A stretch of DNA of 64,000 bases from Mycolicibacterium baixiangningiae. Lineage in GTDB: Bacteria > Actinomycetota > Actinomycetes > Mycobacteriales > Mycobacteriaceae. Below, in pieces: positions 21,471 to 30,217 of the stretch; position 1 is the stretch's first letter; each line of letters starts with the position of its first letter. The stretch spans positions 3,968,001 through 4,032,000 of the forward strand of contig NZ_CP066218.1 in NCBI RefSeq assembly GCF_016313185.1. Direction: 5' to 3'. The notes below the pieces were generated by a model. The model had not been told where the DNA came from, did not search any database, and worked only from the letters and a program-made list of their open reading frames with translations. The position numbers and the translations under genes are program-made.

Positions 21471-23050
21471 CAGCCCGCCGACAGTTCGAAGAGCCGCAGC
21501 GAGTTCGGGTTCGTCACCACATGCGCCTGCTCCACGCCCTTCAGCCACGGCTGGGCCACCATGAAGTCGTCGACGTCGGCGATGTTGAGCCAGCATCCGG
21601 TCTCTTCCGCGGCCTTGGCCGCATCCGAGAACGCCTGCGCGTCATCGGTTTCCAGACCCCGGGCCAGCGCTTCGGTGATCGGCGGCGCGGAGCACCCCAG
21701 GTAGTTCAGGCCGCCGTCGGCATCCCAGGAGATGTGGCCCCACGTGTAGGGCGACGGCGCATCCGGCCACCCGGTGGAGGTCAGGATGTCCGGTGCGTTG
21801 GGGGCGTCGTTGCCGATCCAGCCGTAGATCTCCGAGGTCGGGTAGCTCTGCACCTTCGCGGTGAGGCCCGCGGCCGCGAGCTGCGTCTGGATCAGGTTGT
21901 TGATCAGCTGGTTGTCGGGGTTGGAGGAGTCGTAGCCGATGGTGACGGATTTCTGGTCGGCGGGCAGGCCCGCCGCGATCTCGGTGAGGAGCGACGGATC
22001 GTGGGTGACGTTCTGCGTGGCCAACTCCGGCGGCAGCATGTTCGGCGGATAGAGCTGCCCGGCTTTCTCACCACGTCCGAAGTACGTCTGCTTGACCAGC
22101 GCGTCGACATCGATCGCGGCGAGCAGGGCGGCGCGGTTCTTCGGGTCGGTCAGCATGCCGCGGCGCGGGTTGACGTAGAGGTAGTTCGACATCATCGTCG
22201 GCAACGAATAGTGCGCGAACTTGTCGTCGTTCATGTACGACTCCACCGCCGACGACGGCAGGTCGTGCAGGATCGCGGCGATCTGACCGTTGTTGAACTG
22301 CAGCTGCTGGGCGGACACATCTGTGATGACGGGGATCTCGACCTGCTCGAAATACGGCTTGTCACCCCAGTATTCGGGGTAGGCGGCCAGCGCGTACCGG
22401 GATCCGACCTCGGCGGCGGTGAGCGTATAGGGTCCGGTGCCGAGGTCGTGGGTGGTCAGGTAGGTCGCGGCATGATCGCCGCCGGCGTTGGCCTGCAGTC
22501 CGGTCGGGCTGACCATTCTCGGCCCGTACGGGCACGCGAGGTAGTCCAGGAACGCCGCGTTGGGTGCCTTCAGGGTGATCGTGACGTCGTGATCACCCTG
22601 GGTGGTGATCGATTCCACATCTTTCACCATGTACGCCGGGCCCTGGTCGACCGCCAGCCGGCGGTCGAAGGAGGCCTTGACCGCAGCAGAAGTGAAAGGT
22701 GTCCCGTCGTGGAACGTGACTCCCTCCCGCAACTTGAACGTGTACACGCGGTGATCGGGTGACTCCGTCCACTCCGTGGCCAGCAGCGGTTCGATCTCCG
22801 GTTTGTCGGTGCCGCCCTTGAACTGCAGCAGCCCCTCGTAGACGTTGGTCGTCAACAGCAGCCCCTGGCCGGCGTAGAAGATGTCCGGATCCGGCGGTTG
22901 GCCGGGATCCTGCAGGAACGACACGTGCAGCACCTTGTCGGTGGGCGCCGCGTTCGGCGCGCCGCCCTCGGAATCCGAGCCGCCACAGGCGCTCAGCGTC
23001 AGGGTGGCGACGGCCGCCACGGCGGCGGCGGTGGTGAGGCGGCGAATCAT
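21470..23050 (-). CDS. ABC transporter substrate-binding lipoprotein, family 5 (DppA/OppA-like)
   Basis: 526-residue extracellular binding protein. Signal peptide plus lipobox LTLSACGGS anchors it to the membrane. The SBP_bac_5 fold is shown by the order LATEWTESPDHRVYTFKLREGVTFHDG, GTGPYTL and YLYVNPRRGMLTDPKNRAAL. These proteins bind peptides, opines, nickel complexes or small cationic molecules. A good AAGGAG precedes the ATG, which overlaps the isochorismatase stop by 4 bp. Placement inside the operon, after the permeases and hydrolase, is unusual but the whole eight-gene set is tightly coupled. Confidence 0.93.
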   Translation of the reverse strand: MIRRLTTAAAVAAVATLTLSACGGSDSEGGAPNAAPTDKVLHVSFLQDPGQPPDPDIFYAGQGLLLTTNVYEGLLQFKGGTDKPEIEPLLATEWTESPDHRVYTFKLREGVTFHDGTPFTSAAVKASFDRRLAVDQGPAYMVKDVESITTQGDHDVTITLKAPNAAFLDYLACPYGPRMVSPTGLQANAGGDHAATYLTTHDLGTGPYTLTAAEVGSRYALAAYPEYWGDKPYFEQVEIPVITDVSAQQLQFNNGQIAAILHDLPSSAVESYMNDDKFAHYSLPTMMSNYLYVNPRRGMLTDPKNRAALLAAIDVDALVKQTYFGRGEKAGQLYPPNMLPPELATQNVTHDPSLLTEIAAGLPADQKSVTIGYDSSNPDNQLINNLIQTQLAAAGLTAKVQSYPTSEIYGWIGNDAPNAPDILTSTGWPDAPSPYTWGHISWDADGGLNYLGCSAPPITEALARGLETDDAQAFSDAAKAAEETGCWLNIADVDDFMVAQPWLKGVEQAHVVTNPNSLRLFELSAG

Positions 23051-23697
23051 CGGGCTGCTCCTTCGAGGACGAGTGCGCCGGCAGGTGCCAAGGCGCCGAA
23101 TGCGGCGAGGATCTCCTCGGTGGTGCGCAGAGCCCCGGTCTGCAGGTACTCCATCGCGTCGAGAGCGGCGTCATGGCGGTACTGCGACGATCCGCCGACG
23201 CAGTCGGTCACCACCCGTACGTAGTAGTCGCGCTGGTGGGCGTCGGCGAAGGTGTAGTGCACGCACACATCGGTCAGGCCGCCGACGAGGATGAGGGTGT
23301 CGGCCTTCACACCGCGCAGCACGATGTCGAATTCGGTGCCGATGAACCCGGAGTAGCGGCGTTTGACGATGTGGAATTCGCGGTCGTCACGCTCGGGCAA
23401 TGGGCGCAGCGACGGCTCCAGGTCGGTGCCCGCACGCCCCTCGACGCAGTGCACCCCTTCGGTGCCGTCGAGTTCGCGGCCGAAGTCGACACCACTGGGC
23501 CGGTGCACCTCCTGGAAGAACACGACCGGGATGTCGGCGGCGCGCGCGGCTGCCACCAACTGCTCTGCGCGCGCGACCCGTTCGGCGTGCCCCGGCATGT
23601 GGTCGATGCCCACCTCGTCGGCCGGCATCCCTCCGCCCTGTTGGATGTCGACGACCACGAGCACGGGGTTGCCCACGATGAGTGGTTGTTGGGGCAC
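23047..23697 (-). CDS. Isochorismatase-like cysteine hydrolase
   Basis: 216-residue cysteine hydrolase. The triad is readable: Asp in VLVVVDIQQGG, Lys in HIVKRRYSGF and the nucleophile Cys in GGLTDVCVHYT, with the family cis-peptide region preceding it. The family contains isochorismatase, nicotinamidase, N-carbamoylsarcosine amidase, biuret hydrolase and ureidoacrylate amidase. Location in an ABC import operon co-regulated with urea/guanidine carboxylase favours an amidase releasing a carbamoyl- or ureido-nitrogen compound, rather than siderophore synthesis. It begins one base after the permease stop and overlaps the binding-protein ATG. Confidence 0.9.
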   Translation of the reverse strand: MPQQPLIVGNPVLVVVDIQQGGGMPADEVGIDHMPGHAERVARAEQLVAAARAADIPVVFFQEVHRPSGVDFGRELDGTEGVHCVEGRAGTDLEPSLRPLPERDDREFHIVKRRYSGFIGTEFDIVLRGVKADTLILVGGLTDVCVHYTFADAHQRDYYVRVVTDCVGGSSQYRHDAALDAMEYLQTGALRTTEEILAAFGALAPAGALVLEGAAR

Positions 23698-24702
23698 TTA
23701 TCCTCCTCTGACGGTGATACGTGGGTCGGCGGCCGCCTGCAGGAGGTCCACCACGGTGTTGATGAAGACGTAGAGCGCGCCGAGCATCAGCGTCACGCCG
23801 GCGATGGCGGGGAAATCGGCGACCGGGATGCTCTGGGCGATGTACTGGCCGATGCCCGGCCAGCCGAACACCTGCTCGACGACGAGGACCCCGGAGAACA
23901 TCAGGCCGATCTGGAGGCCGGTCATGGACAGCGCCGCACCGATCGAGTTGCGCAGCACGTGGCCGACCATGATCCGGCCCTCCGAAAGTCCCTTGGCCCG
24001 TGCGGTTCTGGCGTAGTCGCTGTCGGTGTCGCCCAACAGGCTCGATCGCAGCACCCGGCCGATGGCCACCGCAGGCCCGAGCGCGATCACCACGGCGGGC
24101 AGGAGCAGGTGGTGGAACGCGTCGGCGACGACGTCGAACCGGGCGTGCAGCAACCCGTCGACGGTCAGCAGGCCGGTCGGACCGGACGGCGAATTCGCGA
24201 TCGCGGTGCGGCCGTTGGCCGGAACCCAACCGAGCTGCTGGTAGAAGACGATGATGCCGATGATGCCGAGCAGGAACATCGGCGCCGACGAACCGGTGAA
24301 CAGCACGGCCCGCAGCACCGCCGAGCCTCGCCACTTCAGCGTCGTGCTGAACGCCAGCAGCGCGGCGAGTACGAGCGCGATGACCATACCGAACACCGCC
24401 AGCTCCAGTGTGGCGGGCAGGAAGTCGCCGAGGTCGGACGCGACGGGGTGGCGGGTGCGGTACGAGGTGCCGAGATCGCCGGTCACCGCACCGGTCAGGT
24501 AGTTCCAGAACTGCACGAGGATCGGTTCGTTGAGGCCGAGCGCCTCGCGGCGGGCGGCGACGGCCTCCTGGGAGGCCTGGGCACCGAGCTGTGCTTTGAC
24601 GGGATCGAGCGGCGAGATGTGGGCGAGGACGAACATCACACCCGTCAGGGCGACGAGGATCGCGAGCATGGCGGCGATCCGGGTCGTCACGAAGGTCCTC
24701 AT
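23698..24702 (-). CDS. ABC transporter permease, DppB/OppB type
   Basis: 334-residue permease with six membrane segments. The N-terminal long periplasmic loop contains the DppB mark NEPILVQFWNYLTGAVTGDLGTSY; the EAA loop is YARTARAKGLSEGRIMVGHVLRNS. It forms the channel with the DppC-type permease encoded 15 bp upstream and the fused ATPase. Stop lies directly next to the isochorismatase start. Confidence 0.94.
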   Translation of the reverse strand: MRTFVTTRIAAMLAILVALTGVMFVLAHISPLDPVKAQLGAQASQEAVAARREALGLNEPILVQFWNYLTGAVTGDLGTSYRTRHPVASDLGDFLPATLELAVFGMVIALVLAALLAFSTTLKWRGSAVLRAVLFTGSSAPMFLLGIIGIIVFYQQLGWVPANGRTAIANSPSGPTGLLTVDGLLHARFDVVADAFHHLLLPAVVIALGPAVAIGRVLRSSLLGDTDSDYARTARAKGLSEGRIMVGHVLRNSIGAALSMTGLQIGLMFSGVLVVEQVFGWPGIGQYIAQSIPVADFPAIAGVTLMLGALYVFINTVVDLLQAAADPRITVRGG

Positions 24703-24717
24703 CGGCCCCCTCTGCTC

Positions 24718-25584
24718 CTACTTGGTCTTCATCAGGTTGCGCAGGCTGTCGCCTGCGATGTTGCCGACCAGCGCGAGCACCAGGACACCGACTCCGGGCA
24801 TCACCGGAATCCACCACTGCTGCAGGAAATAACTGAGGTTGCGGGCCGAGTCGGCACCGAGCTCCGGCGCCGGTGCGGACTGTCCGAGCCCGAGGAACGA
24901 CAGCGCGGCGAGGGTGAGGATCAGCGTGCCGATGTCGAGGCTGGCGGCAACCATCGCGTTGGGCACGGCACCGGGGAGCAGGTGGCGGCGGGCCAGCCGG
25001 ATGGGGCCGACGCCGGCGAGTTTGGCGGCCTCGATGTGTGGTCTCGCGGCCAGGCGCGCCACCTCACCGCGCACCAACCGGGCGTAGAACGGCCACCACA
25101 CGATGGACACCGCGATCAGCGTGTGCAGGAAACCCGGTCCGAGGGCGGCGACCACGGCAATCGCGAGCACCGGTGCGGGTAGCGACAGGAACGCGTCGGT
25201 GATCCGCATCAACAGCGAGTCGATCCAGCCGCCTGCCGTTCCCGCGATCAGCCCGATCAGGCCGCCGATGAACAGGCCGAGGGCCACCACGGCCAGCGCC
25301 GCGAACCAGCTCGAGCGCGCCCCGTAGAGCACCCGGGACAGGACGTCGCGGCCGATGCTGTCGGTGCCGAGGAGGAATCCGTCAACGCCGGGCGCCTGCA
25401 GCGGCATCCCCACCGGGAGCAGCGGGTCGTAGGGCGCCAGCACCGGGACCGCTACCGCGGCCAGGGTCACGACGATGATGAGCGAGAAGCCAATCCAGTT
25501 CACCACCGCCGAGCGGGACTGCGGCATGGCGAGTACCCGACGCCGTGCCCGCACCATGGCGGGCGCGGGCAGAGCCACCGCCAT
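24718..25584 (-). CDS. ABC transporter permease, DppC/OppC type
   Basis: 288-residue permease. It begins with an N-terminal helix (VVNWIGFSLIIVVTLAAVAV), then GTDSIGRDVLSRVLYGARSS typical of DppC, and the EAA loop HIEAAKLAGVGPIRLARRHLLP. The ATG overlaps the fused ATPase stop by one base (TGATG). Partner of the DppB-type permease. Confidence 0.94.
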   Translation of the reverse strand: MAVALPAPAMVRARRRVLAMPQSRSAVVNWIGFSLIIVVTLAAVAVPVLAPYDPLLPVGMPLQAPGVDGFLLGTDSIGRDVLSRVLYGARSSWFAALAVVALGLFIGGLIGLIAGTAGGWIDSLLMRITDAFLSLPAPVLAIAVVAALGPGFLHTLIAVSIVWWPFYARLVRGEVARLAARPHIEAAKLAGVGPIRLARRHLLPGAVPNAMVAASLDIGTLILTLAALSFLGLGQSAPAPELGADSARNLSYFLQQWWIPVMPGVGVLVLALVGNIAGDSLRNLMKTK

Positions 25585-27581
25585 CAGCCGGCCTTCCGCT
25601 CGATGCAGGCGACCTGGTGGGGATTGCCCGGGAAGCCCTCGAGGCGGACGTCCAGCCCGGTGTCGTCGCAGGCATCGATGGCCAGCGGGCACCGCGGGTG
25701 GAAGGCGCATCCGGTGGGCGGCGACAACGGGCTCGCCGGCTCGCCGGCCAGCGGCCGCGGTTCGCGGCCCAGATCGGGGATGGAGTCGACGAGCGCCTGG
25801 GTGTATGGATGCGCGGGCTGGGCGATCACCCGCTCGGCGGGTCCGATCTCCACGATGCGCCCGAGGTACATCACCGCGATCCGGTCGGCGACCACCCGGG
25901 CCACCGACAGGTCATGGGTCACGAACACGACGGACATGTCGAGGCTGCGCCGCAGGTCGCCGATCAGGTTGAGCACCGAGGCCGCCAGTGACACGTCCAG
26001 CGCGCTGGTCGGCTCGTCGCACAGCAGCACCGAGGGCGGCACCACCGTCGCGCGGGCGAGCGAAACACGTTGCCGCTGGCCTCCGGACAGCTGACCGGCA
26101 CGCGATTTCGCGACCTCGGCGGGCAGCCCGACCCGTTCCAGCACCTCGGCGACGCGTTCGCGGCGGCGGGCCCGTGACAGACCGGTGCTCCGCAGTCGCT
26201 CGGCGATCAACTCGCCCACCGACAGCCACGGTGTCAGCGACGCGCCCGCATCCTGGAACACCATCTGCGGCCGCTGACCTCCCGCGAGCTCGACTGAACC
26301 TGTAGAAGGCGGCTCCAGGCCCGCGATAACGCGGAGGAGCGTCGACTTGCCCGACCCGCTCTCACCCACCAGCGCGACCGACTCACCGTGCCCGACACGG
26401 AGCGAAACTCCGCGCAGCGCATGCAGTTTGCCGTCGCCGTCGGTCGATCGGTCGAGCCAACGTCGGGCCACCGAGAAGGTCTTGGTGACGTCGCGCAGTA
26501 CCACCGAGGGCGGCATCTCGGTCCGGTCCCCGGTCATGGCCGGGAACATCTCGCTGGTGTTGCTCACCGCGGCCCCCAACTTCTCGGTGACCTCGGGGAA
26601 CGGGCGGATGCACGCGCTGACTCGTTCGGCCGCCACCGCGATCGGATCCGGTGGCGCGGCATTGCATTCCTCGGTGGACAACGCGCACCGGGGTACGAAC
26701 GCGCATCCGGCAAGCGGATTCACCGCGCTCGGCACCGCGCCGGCGAGCGCTGCCAGCGGACGGTCCCGCTCGGTGTCGAGCGTCAGCCGGGACCGCAACA
26801 ACCCATGGGTATAGGGGTGAGCCGGGGCCGCCAGCACTGCCGCACTCGGGCCGATCTCGGCGATCCGGCCGGCGTAGAGCACCGCGATGCGGTCGGCGAT
26901 CTGCGCGGCCACCCCGAGGTCGTGGGTGATCAGCACGATGCTGCAACCGATTTCGTCCCGCAGGCGCCGCAGGAGGCGCAGCACCTGGGCCTGGACGGTG
27001 ACGTCGAGCGCGGTGGTCGGTTCGTCGGCGACGATGAGGTCTGGGTCACCGGCGATCGCGATCGCGATCATCACGCGCTGGCGCAGTCCGCCGGACAGTT
27101 CGTGCGGGAACGCCCGCATCCGCCGCCCGGGCTCAGGGATGCCGACGGCGGTCAGCAGGCGCAGCGCCTCGTCCTCGCTGCCCGCGGCCTCGGCCACCTG
27201 TTTGCCGATGCGCATGGTCGGGTTCAGCGACGTCATCGGGTCCTGGAACACCGCGCCGAGGTCGAGGCGGCGCACTTTGCGCAGCGCCTTCGCATCACCG
27301 CGGACCATGTCGGAGCCGGCCACCCGAACCGTACCGGTCGTGGTGGCGTTGTCCGGCAGCAGGCCGAGCAGGCTGAAGCCCAGAACACTTTTGCCCGAAC
27401 CGGATTCGCCGACCAGCCCCAGGATCTCACCGGGTGCGATGGACAGGGAGACCCCGCGCAGGGCGTGGATGGCACGCCCGTTACGGCGAAACGTCACCCG
27501 CAGGTCACCGACAGCCGCGATCGGGTCCCGCACCGGCGGCACCGCGGCGGGTGCGTCGGCTTCGGAGACGGCGATGCCCAT
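25584..27581 (-). CDS. Fused double ATPase (DppD-DppF) of the peptide-type ABC transporter
   Basis: 665-residue protein with two complete ATP-binding domains. First: GESGSGKSVLG, LSGGLRQRVMIA, LIVADEPTTALD. Second, from about residue 350: GESGSGKSTLL, LSGGQRQRVSLARA, VLLCDEPTSALD. Each half ends in the Cys-rich oligopeptide/dipeptide C-terminal region (CAFVPRCALS; CAFHPRCPLA). It energises uptake through the two permeases below it. AGGAG precedes the ATG. First gene of the operon; the promoter region upstream carries two palindromic operators shared with the carboxylase operon. Confidence 0.94.
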   Translation of the reverse strand: MGIAVSEADAPAAVPPVRDPIAAVGDLRVTFRRNGRAIHALRGVSLSIAPGEILGLVGESGSGKSVLGFSLLGLLPDNATTTGTVRVAGSDMVRGDAKALRKVRRLDLGAVFQDPMTSLNPTMRIGKQVAEAAGSEDEALRLLTAVGIPEPGRRMRAFPHELSGGLRQRVMIAIAIAGDPDLIVADEPTTALDVTVQAQVLRLLRRLRDEIGCSIVLITHDLGVAAQIADRIAVLYAGRIAEIGPSAAVLAAPAHPYTHGLLRSRLTLDTERDRPLAALAGAVPSAVNPLAGCAFVPRCALSTEECNAAPPDPIAVAAERVSACIRPFPEVTEKLGAAVSNTSEMFPAMTGDRTEMPPSVVLRDVTKTFSVARRWLDRSTDGDGKLHALRGVSLRVGHGESVALVGESGSGKSTLLRVIAGLEPPSTGSVELAGGQRPQMVFQDAGASLTPWLSVGELIAERLRSTGLSRARRRERVAEVLERVGLPAEVAKSRAGQLSGGQRQRVSLARATVVPPSVLLCDEPTSALDVSLAASVLNLIGDLRRSLDMSVVFVTHDLSVARVVADRIAVMYLGRIVEIGPAERVIAQPAHPYTQALVDSIPDLGREPRPLAGEPASPLSPPTGCAFHPRCPLAIDACDDTGLDVRLEGFPGNPHQVACIERKAG

Positions 27582-27668
27582 CGGAACGCTCCTGCGGCTG
27601 GAAGTCGAAGTGGCCCGAGCGGCCGGTTCGACGTGGCGAAAGGAGCGGCACTCCGGTGAACCGCCCGC

Positions 27669-27682
27669 CTGTCAGGTGACAG
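27669..27682. promoter_or_regulatory. TetR-type operator 1 (CTGTCAGGTGACAG)
   Basis: Perfect 6-bp arms around GG, 87 bp upstream of the ABC ATPase start. Identical arms occur at 35394 and 35489, and a variant at 27760. Centre to centre it is 94 bp from operator 2. Confidence 0.75.
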
Positions 27683-27759
27683 TTTTCACGTGGTGCTGGC
27701 GCGATGGGTGTCGCGCGCGTAACCAATTGACGGCACAGGTAACTGATGCGTATCGCGCG

Positions 27760-27779
27760 TTTCTGTCGTGTGACAGAAA
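27760..27779. promoter_or_regulatory. TetR-type operator 2 (TTTCTGTC-N4-GACAGAAA)
   Basis: Perfect 8-bp arms around GTGT, 46 bp upstream of the tetR ATG, so well placed for autoregulation. The core matches the other three sites except that one CTGTCA arm reads CTGTCG. An 11-mer AGGTAACTGAT lies 13 bp before it (27737-27747) and recurs at 35442-35452. Confidence 0.75.
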
Positions 27780-27824
27780 CGCCGGCGTGTACCGATTGAC
27801 CGGTTCGTGGTCCACCATGGAGCC

Positions 27825-28529
27825 ATGCCGCTCACCCGGGCCGGTCGTCCGCGCCTCAACACCGCACGGCGTCCGGGGATGACCGCCCGCGACGAAATCC
27901 TCGATGCCGCAGGCGAATTGTTCACCACGCTCGGGTACGCGAGCACCTCGACCCGCCACATCGCGGAACTGGTCGGCATCCGGCAGGCGTCGCTGTACCA
28001 CTATTTCAACACCAAAGACGACATCCTGTGCGCCCTGCTGAGCCAGACGGTCAGCCCCACCCTGGGATTCATCCCGAGCCTGCTCGGAGCGCAACCGGCG
28101 CTGACCGCCGCGGAACACCTGCACGCGTTGGCCGCCTTCGACGGCGGCCAACTGCTCAGCGGCCGGTGGAATCTCGGCGCGCTGTACCTGCTGCCCGAGC
28201 TGAGGGATGCGCGGCTCGAACCGTTCTGGTCGGACCGCGAACGGCTGCGGTTGCACTATCTCGCGCTCAGCCGTGGAGTCGTCGAACAGACCGGCGTGCA
28301 CGAGGCGGCAACGGATCTGCCGTTCCGGCTGGTCGAATCCCTGGTGAACATGTGGTCGCTCGCCTCGGGCCCGCAGCGCGACGAGCTTCCGGTCCACGTG
28401 GCCGACGCCTGCCTGCGGGTGCTCGGGATACCCGACGGGGCGACCGCCGCGCTGCGGGCCCGTAGCACCGACGTGGTGGCTGGCTATACGCGCTCGCTGA
28501 GTGCACTGCCCGTGACGCCGCTCAGGTAG
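27825..28529 (+). CDS. TetR-family regulator, predicted regulator of the nitrogen locus
   Basis: 234-residue TetR protein. The HTH is near residues 18-65: ARDEILDAAGELFTTLGYASTSTRHIAELVGIRQASLYHYFNTKDDIL. The C-terminal ligand domain is unlike well-known subgroups. Start ATG at 27825 is preceded by GGAG; a longer GTG at 27807 is possible. It sits between the transporter operon and the allophanate hydrolase gene, with operators in its own promoter and at the far end of the carboxylase operon. Its last 46 bp overlap antisense to the 3' end of the allophanate hydrolase gene. Confidence 0.92.
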   Translation: MPLTRAGRPRLNTARRPGMTARDEILDAAGELFTTLGYASTSTRHIAELVGIRQASLYHYFNTKDDILCALLSQTVSPTLGFIPSLLGAQPALTAAEHLHALAAFDGGQLLSGRWNLGALYLLPELRDARLEPFWSDRERLRLHYLALSRGVVEQTGVHEAATDLPFRLVESLVNMWSLASGPQRDELPVHVADACLRVLGIPDGATAALRARSTDVVAGYTRSLSALPVTPLR

Positions 28530-30217
28530 CGCCGCCAGTCCCCGTACAACGAGATGTCCTCACCGGCCTGCCAGGCGTCGAGCGCGCACCCGAATCCGAC
28601 GACCTCCGTGCCGTCCGACAGCGTGACCCGGCCCAGCATCATCGGCGCCGGCAGCGCCGCGAGGAAGTCCCCGAGCATCGCCGTCCCGAGCAGCCACAGT
28701 TCACCGCCGATCGCCGTACCGGTTTCGGCTCCCACCCGCACCAGACCCGGTTTGGGTGGGGTGGTGTCCAGGCGCGCCAGCCGGTACAGCGGTGCGGTCA
28801 CCGCCCGGCCGAGCCACCGGGCCCCGCGCTCGTCGAGTTGCCAGGCCAGCGGTTGGTCACGCAGGTGTGCCCCCACCACGAGGATCGGTGTGGCCGCCAG
28901 ACCCGCGTGGATCGGCCACGGTGTTTGTTGCACAACGGGATTCGTGGCATCGAGTGTGGTGACACGGCGCGCGAGGTCGAGTGCCACCGCATCGGCACCG
29001 CTGCGCGCGACGAGTGAGACGCCGAACTGCGCCCCGTCGACGGTTCCGGACGGTACGGCGACCGCGCACATGTCCATGAGGTTGCAGAAGTTCGTGTAGG
29101 TGCCCAGTCGGGAGTTGACCCCGACGGGATCAGCCTCCACCTCGGCGATCGTCGGGTGTTCGGTGGTGGTCGGGATGAGCAGCGCATCGCAGTCGCCGAG
29201 TTCGGCCATCGCCACCGCGGTGAGTTCGGTGAGGCGTACCCGGTCGCGGAGCAGCCGGGTCGCCGGCACCGTACCGGCCGCCGAGATGATCGCGCCGACG
29301 GTCGGATCGACCTCGTCACGGTGGGTGTCGACGAAATCGCCGACCGCTTCGTGTCGCTCGGCCACCAGGCCGCCGTCGTACAGCAGTCGCGCCGCCTCGA
29401 GGAACGGGTTCAGATCGATCTCGCGCACCGTCACCCCCTGGCTCTCGAGGCGGACCCTGGCCGCAGCGAATGCACGCCGCCAGGCCGGCGAGAGACCGGG
29501 CAGTTCGCGGGGCACGGCCACGAGGGGTTCGGCCGGCGCGGCGAGCGGGGCATCGGGTGGGAACGGTCGCGTCCCAGGACCGCCCGCCATCACGCCCATG
29601 GCGGCGTCGGCGGTGTCCACATCGCGGGCGAGGACGGTGACGCAGTCATAGGAACGGCAGGCCGGCACCACACCGTCGGTGGGCACCACACCGTAGGTGG
29701 GTTTGATGCCGACGATGCCCTGTAGGGCCGCGGGCACCCGCCCGGATCCGGCGGTGTCGGTGCCGATGGCGACGTCGACGATGCCGAGTGCCACCGCGAC
29801 CGCCGATCCGGAACTCGATCCGCCCGAGATGTGGTCGGGGCGCTGGGCGTTGCGCACGGCGCCGTGTGGGCTGCGCGTGCCGACCAGCCCGGTCGCGAAC
29901 TGATCGAGGTTGGTCGCGCCGATCACCACCGCACCCGCCGCGCGCAGCCGCGCGACCACCGGCGCGTCGGTATCGGCCACCGCGGTCGCATAGCCCGGAC
30001 ATGCCGCCGTGGTGGGCAGGCCCGCGATGTCCACGTTGTTCTTCACCGCGACGGTCAGCCCGGCCAGTGGGAGCTCATCCCCCGCGGCGACGGCGGCGTC
30101 GACGGCCTCGGCGTCGGCCATCGCCTCAGCGAAGGGACGCACAAAGATCCAGATCTCCGGCCGCGCGACGTTCTCGAGCGTGGTGTAGGCGGCGCGGACG
30201 CGCTCGACGGCCGTCAT
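28484..30217 (-). CDS. atzF: Allophanate hydrolase (AtzF type)
   Basis: 577-residue amidase-signature enzyme that splits allophanate into ammonia and CO2. The Ser-cisSer-Lys triad is in VAVKNNVD (Lys) and HISGGSSSGSAVAVALG (Ser pair), followed by GTDTAGSGRVPAA. The extra C-terminal domain of AtzF (from about residue 450: LGTAMLGDFLAALPAPMMLGRVTLSDGTEVVGFG) is present, so the protein is full length. The ATG overlaps the carboxylase stop by 4 bp. Last gene of the carboxylase operon. Confidence 0.95.
   Translation of the reverse strand: MTAVERVRAAYTTLENVARPEIWIFVRPFAEAMADAEAVDAAVAAGDELPLAGLTVAVKNNVDIAGLPTTAACPGYATAVADTDAPVVARLRAAGAVVIGATNLDQFATGLVGTRSPHGAVRNAQRPDHISGGSSSGSAVAVALGIVDVAIGTDTAGSGRVPAALQGIVGIKPTYGVVPTDGVVPACRSYDCVTVLARDVDTADAAMGVMAGGPGTRPFPPDAPLAAPAEPLVAVPRELPGLSPAWRRAFAAARVRLESQGVTVREIDLNPFLEAARLLYDGGLVAERHEAVGDFVDTHRDEVDPTVGAIISAAGTVPATRLLRDRVRLTELTAVAMAELGDCDALLIPTTTEHPTIAEVEADPVGVNSRLGTYTNFCNLMDMCAVAVPSGTVDGAQFGVSLVARSGADAVALDLARRVTTLDATNPVVQQTPWPIHAGLAATPILVVGAHLRDQPLAWQLDERGARWLGRAVTAPLYRLARLDTTPPKPGLVRVGAETGTAIGGELWLLGTAMLGDFLAALPAPMMLGRVTLSDGTEVVGFGCALDAWQAGEDISLYGDWRRYLSGVTGSALSERV

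Noticed and set aside
23173..25182. 669-codon plus-strand frame opposite the permease genes
   Set aside because: Antisense artefact of codon bias; lacks any recognisable domain.
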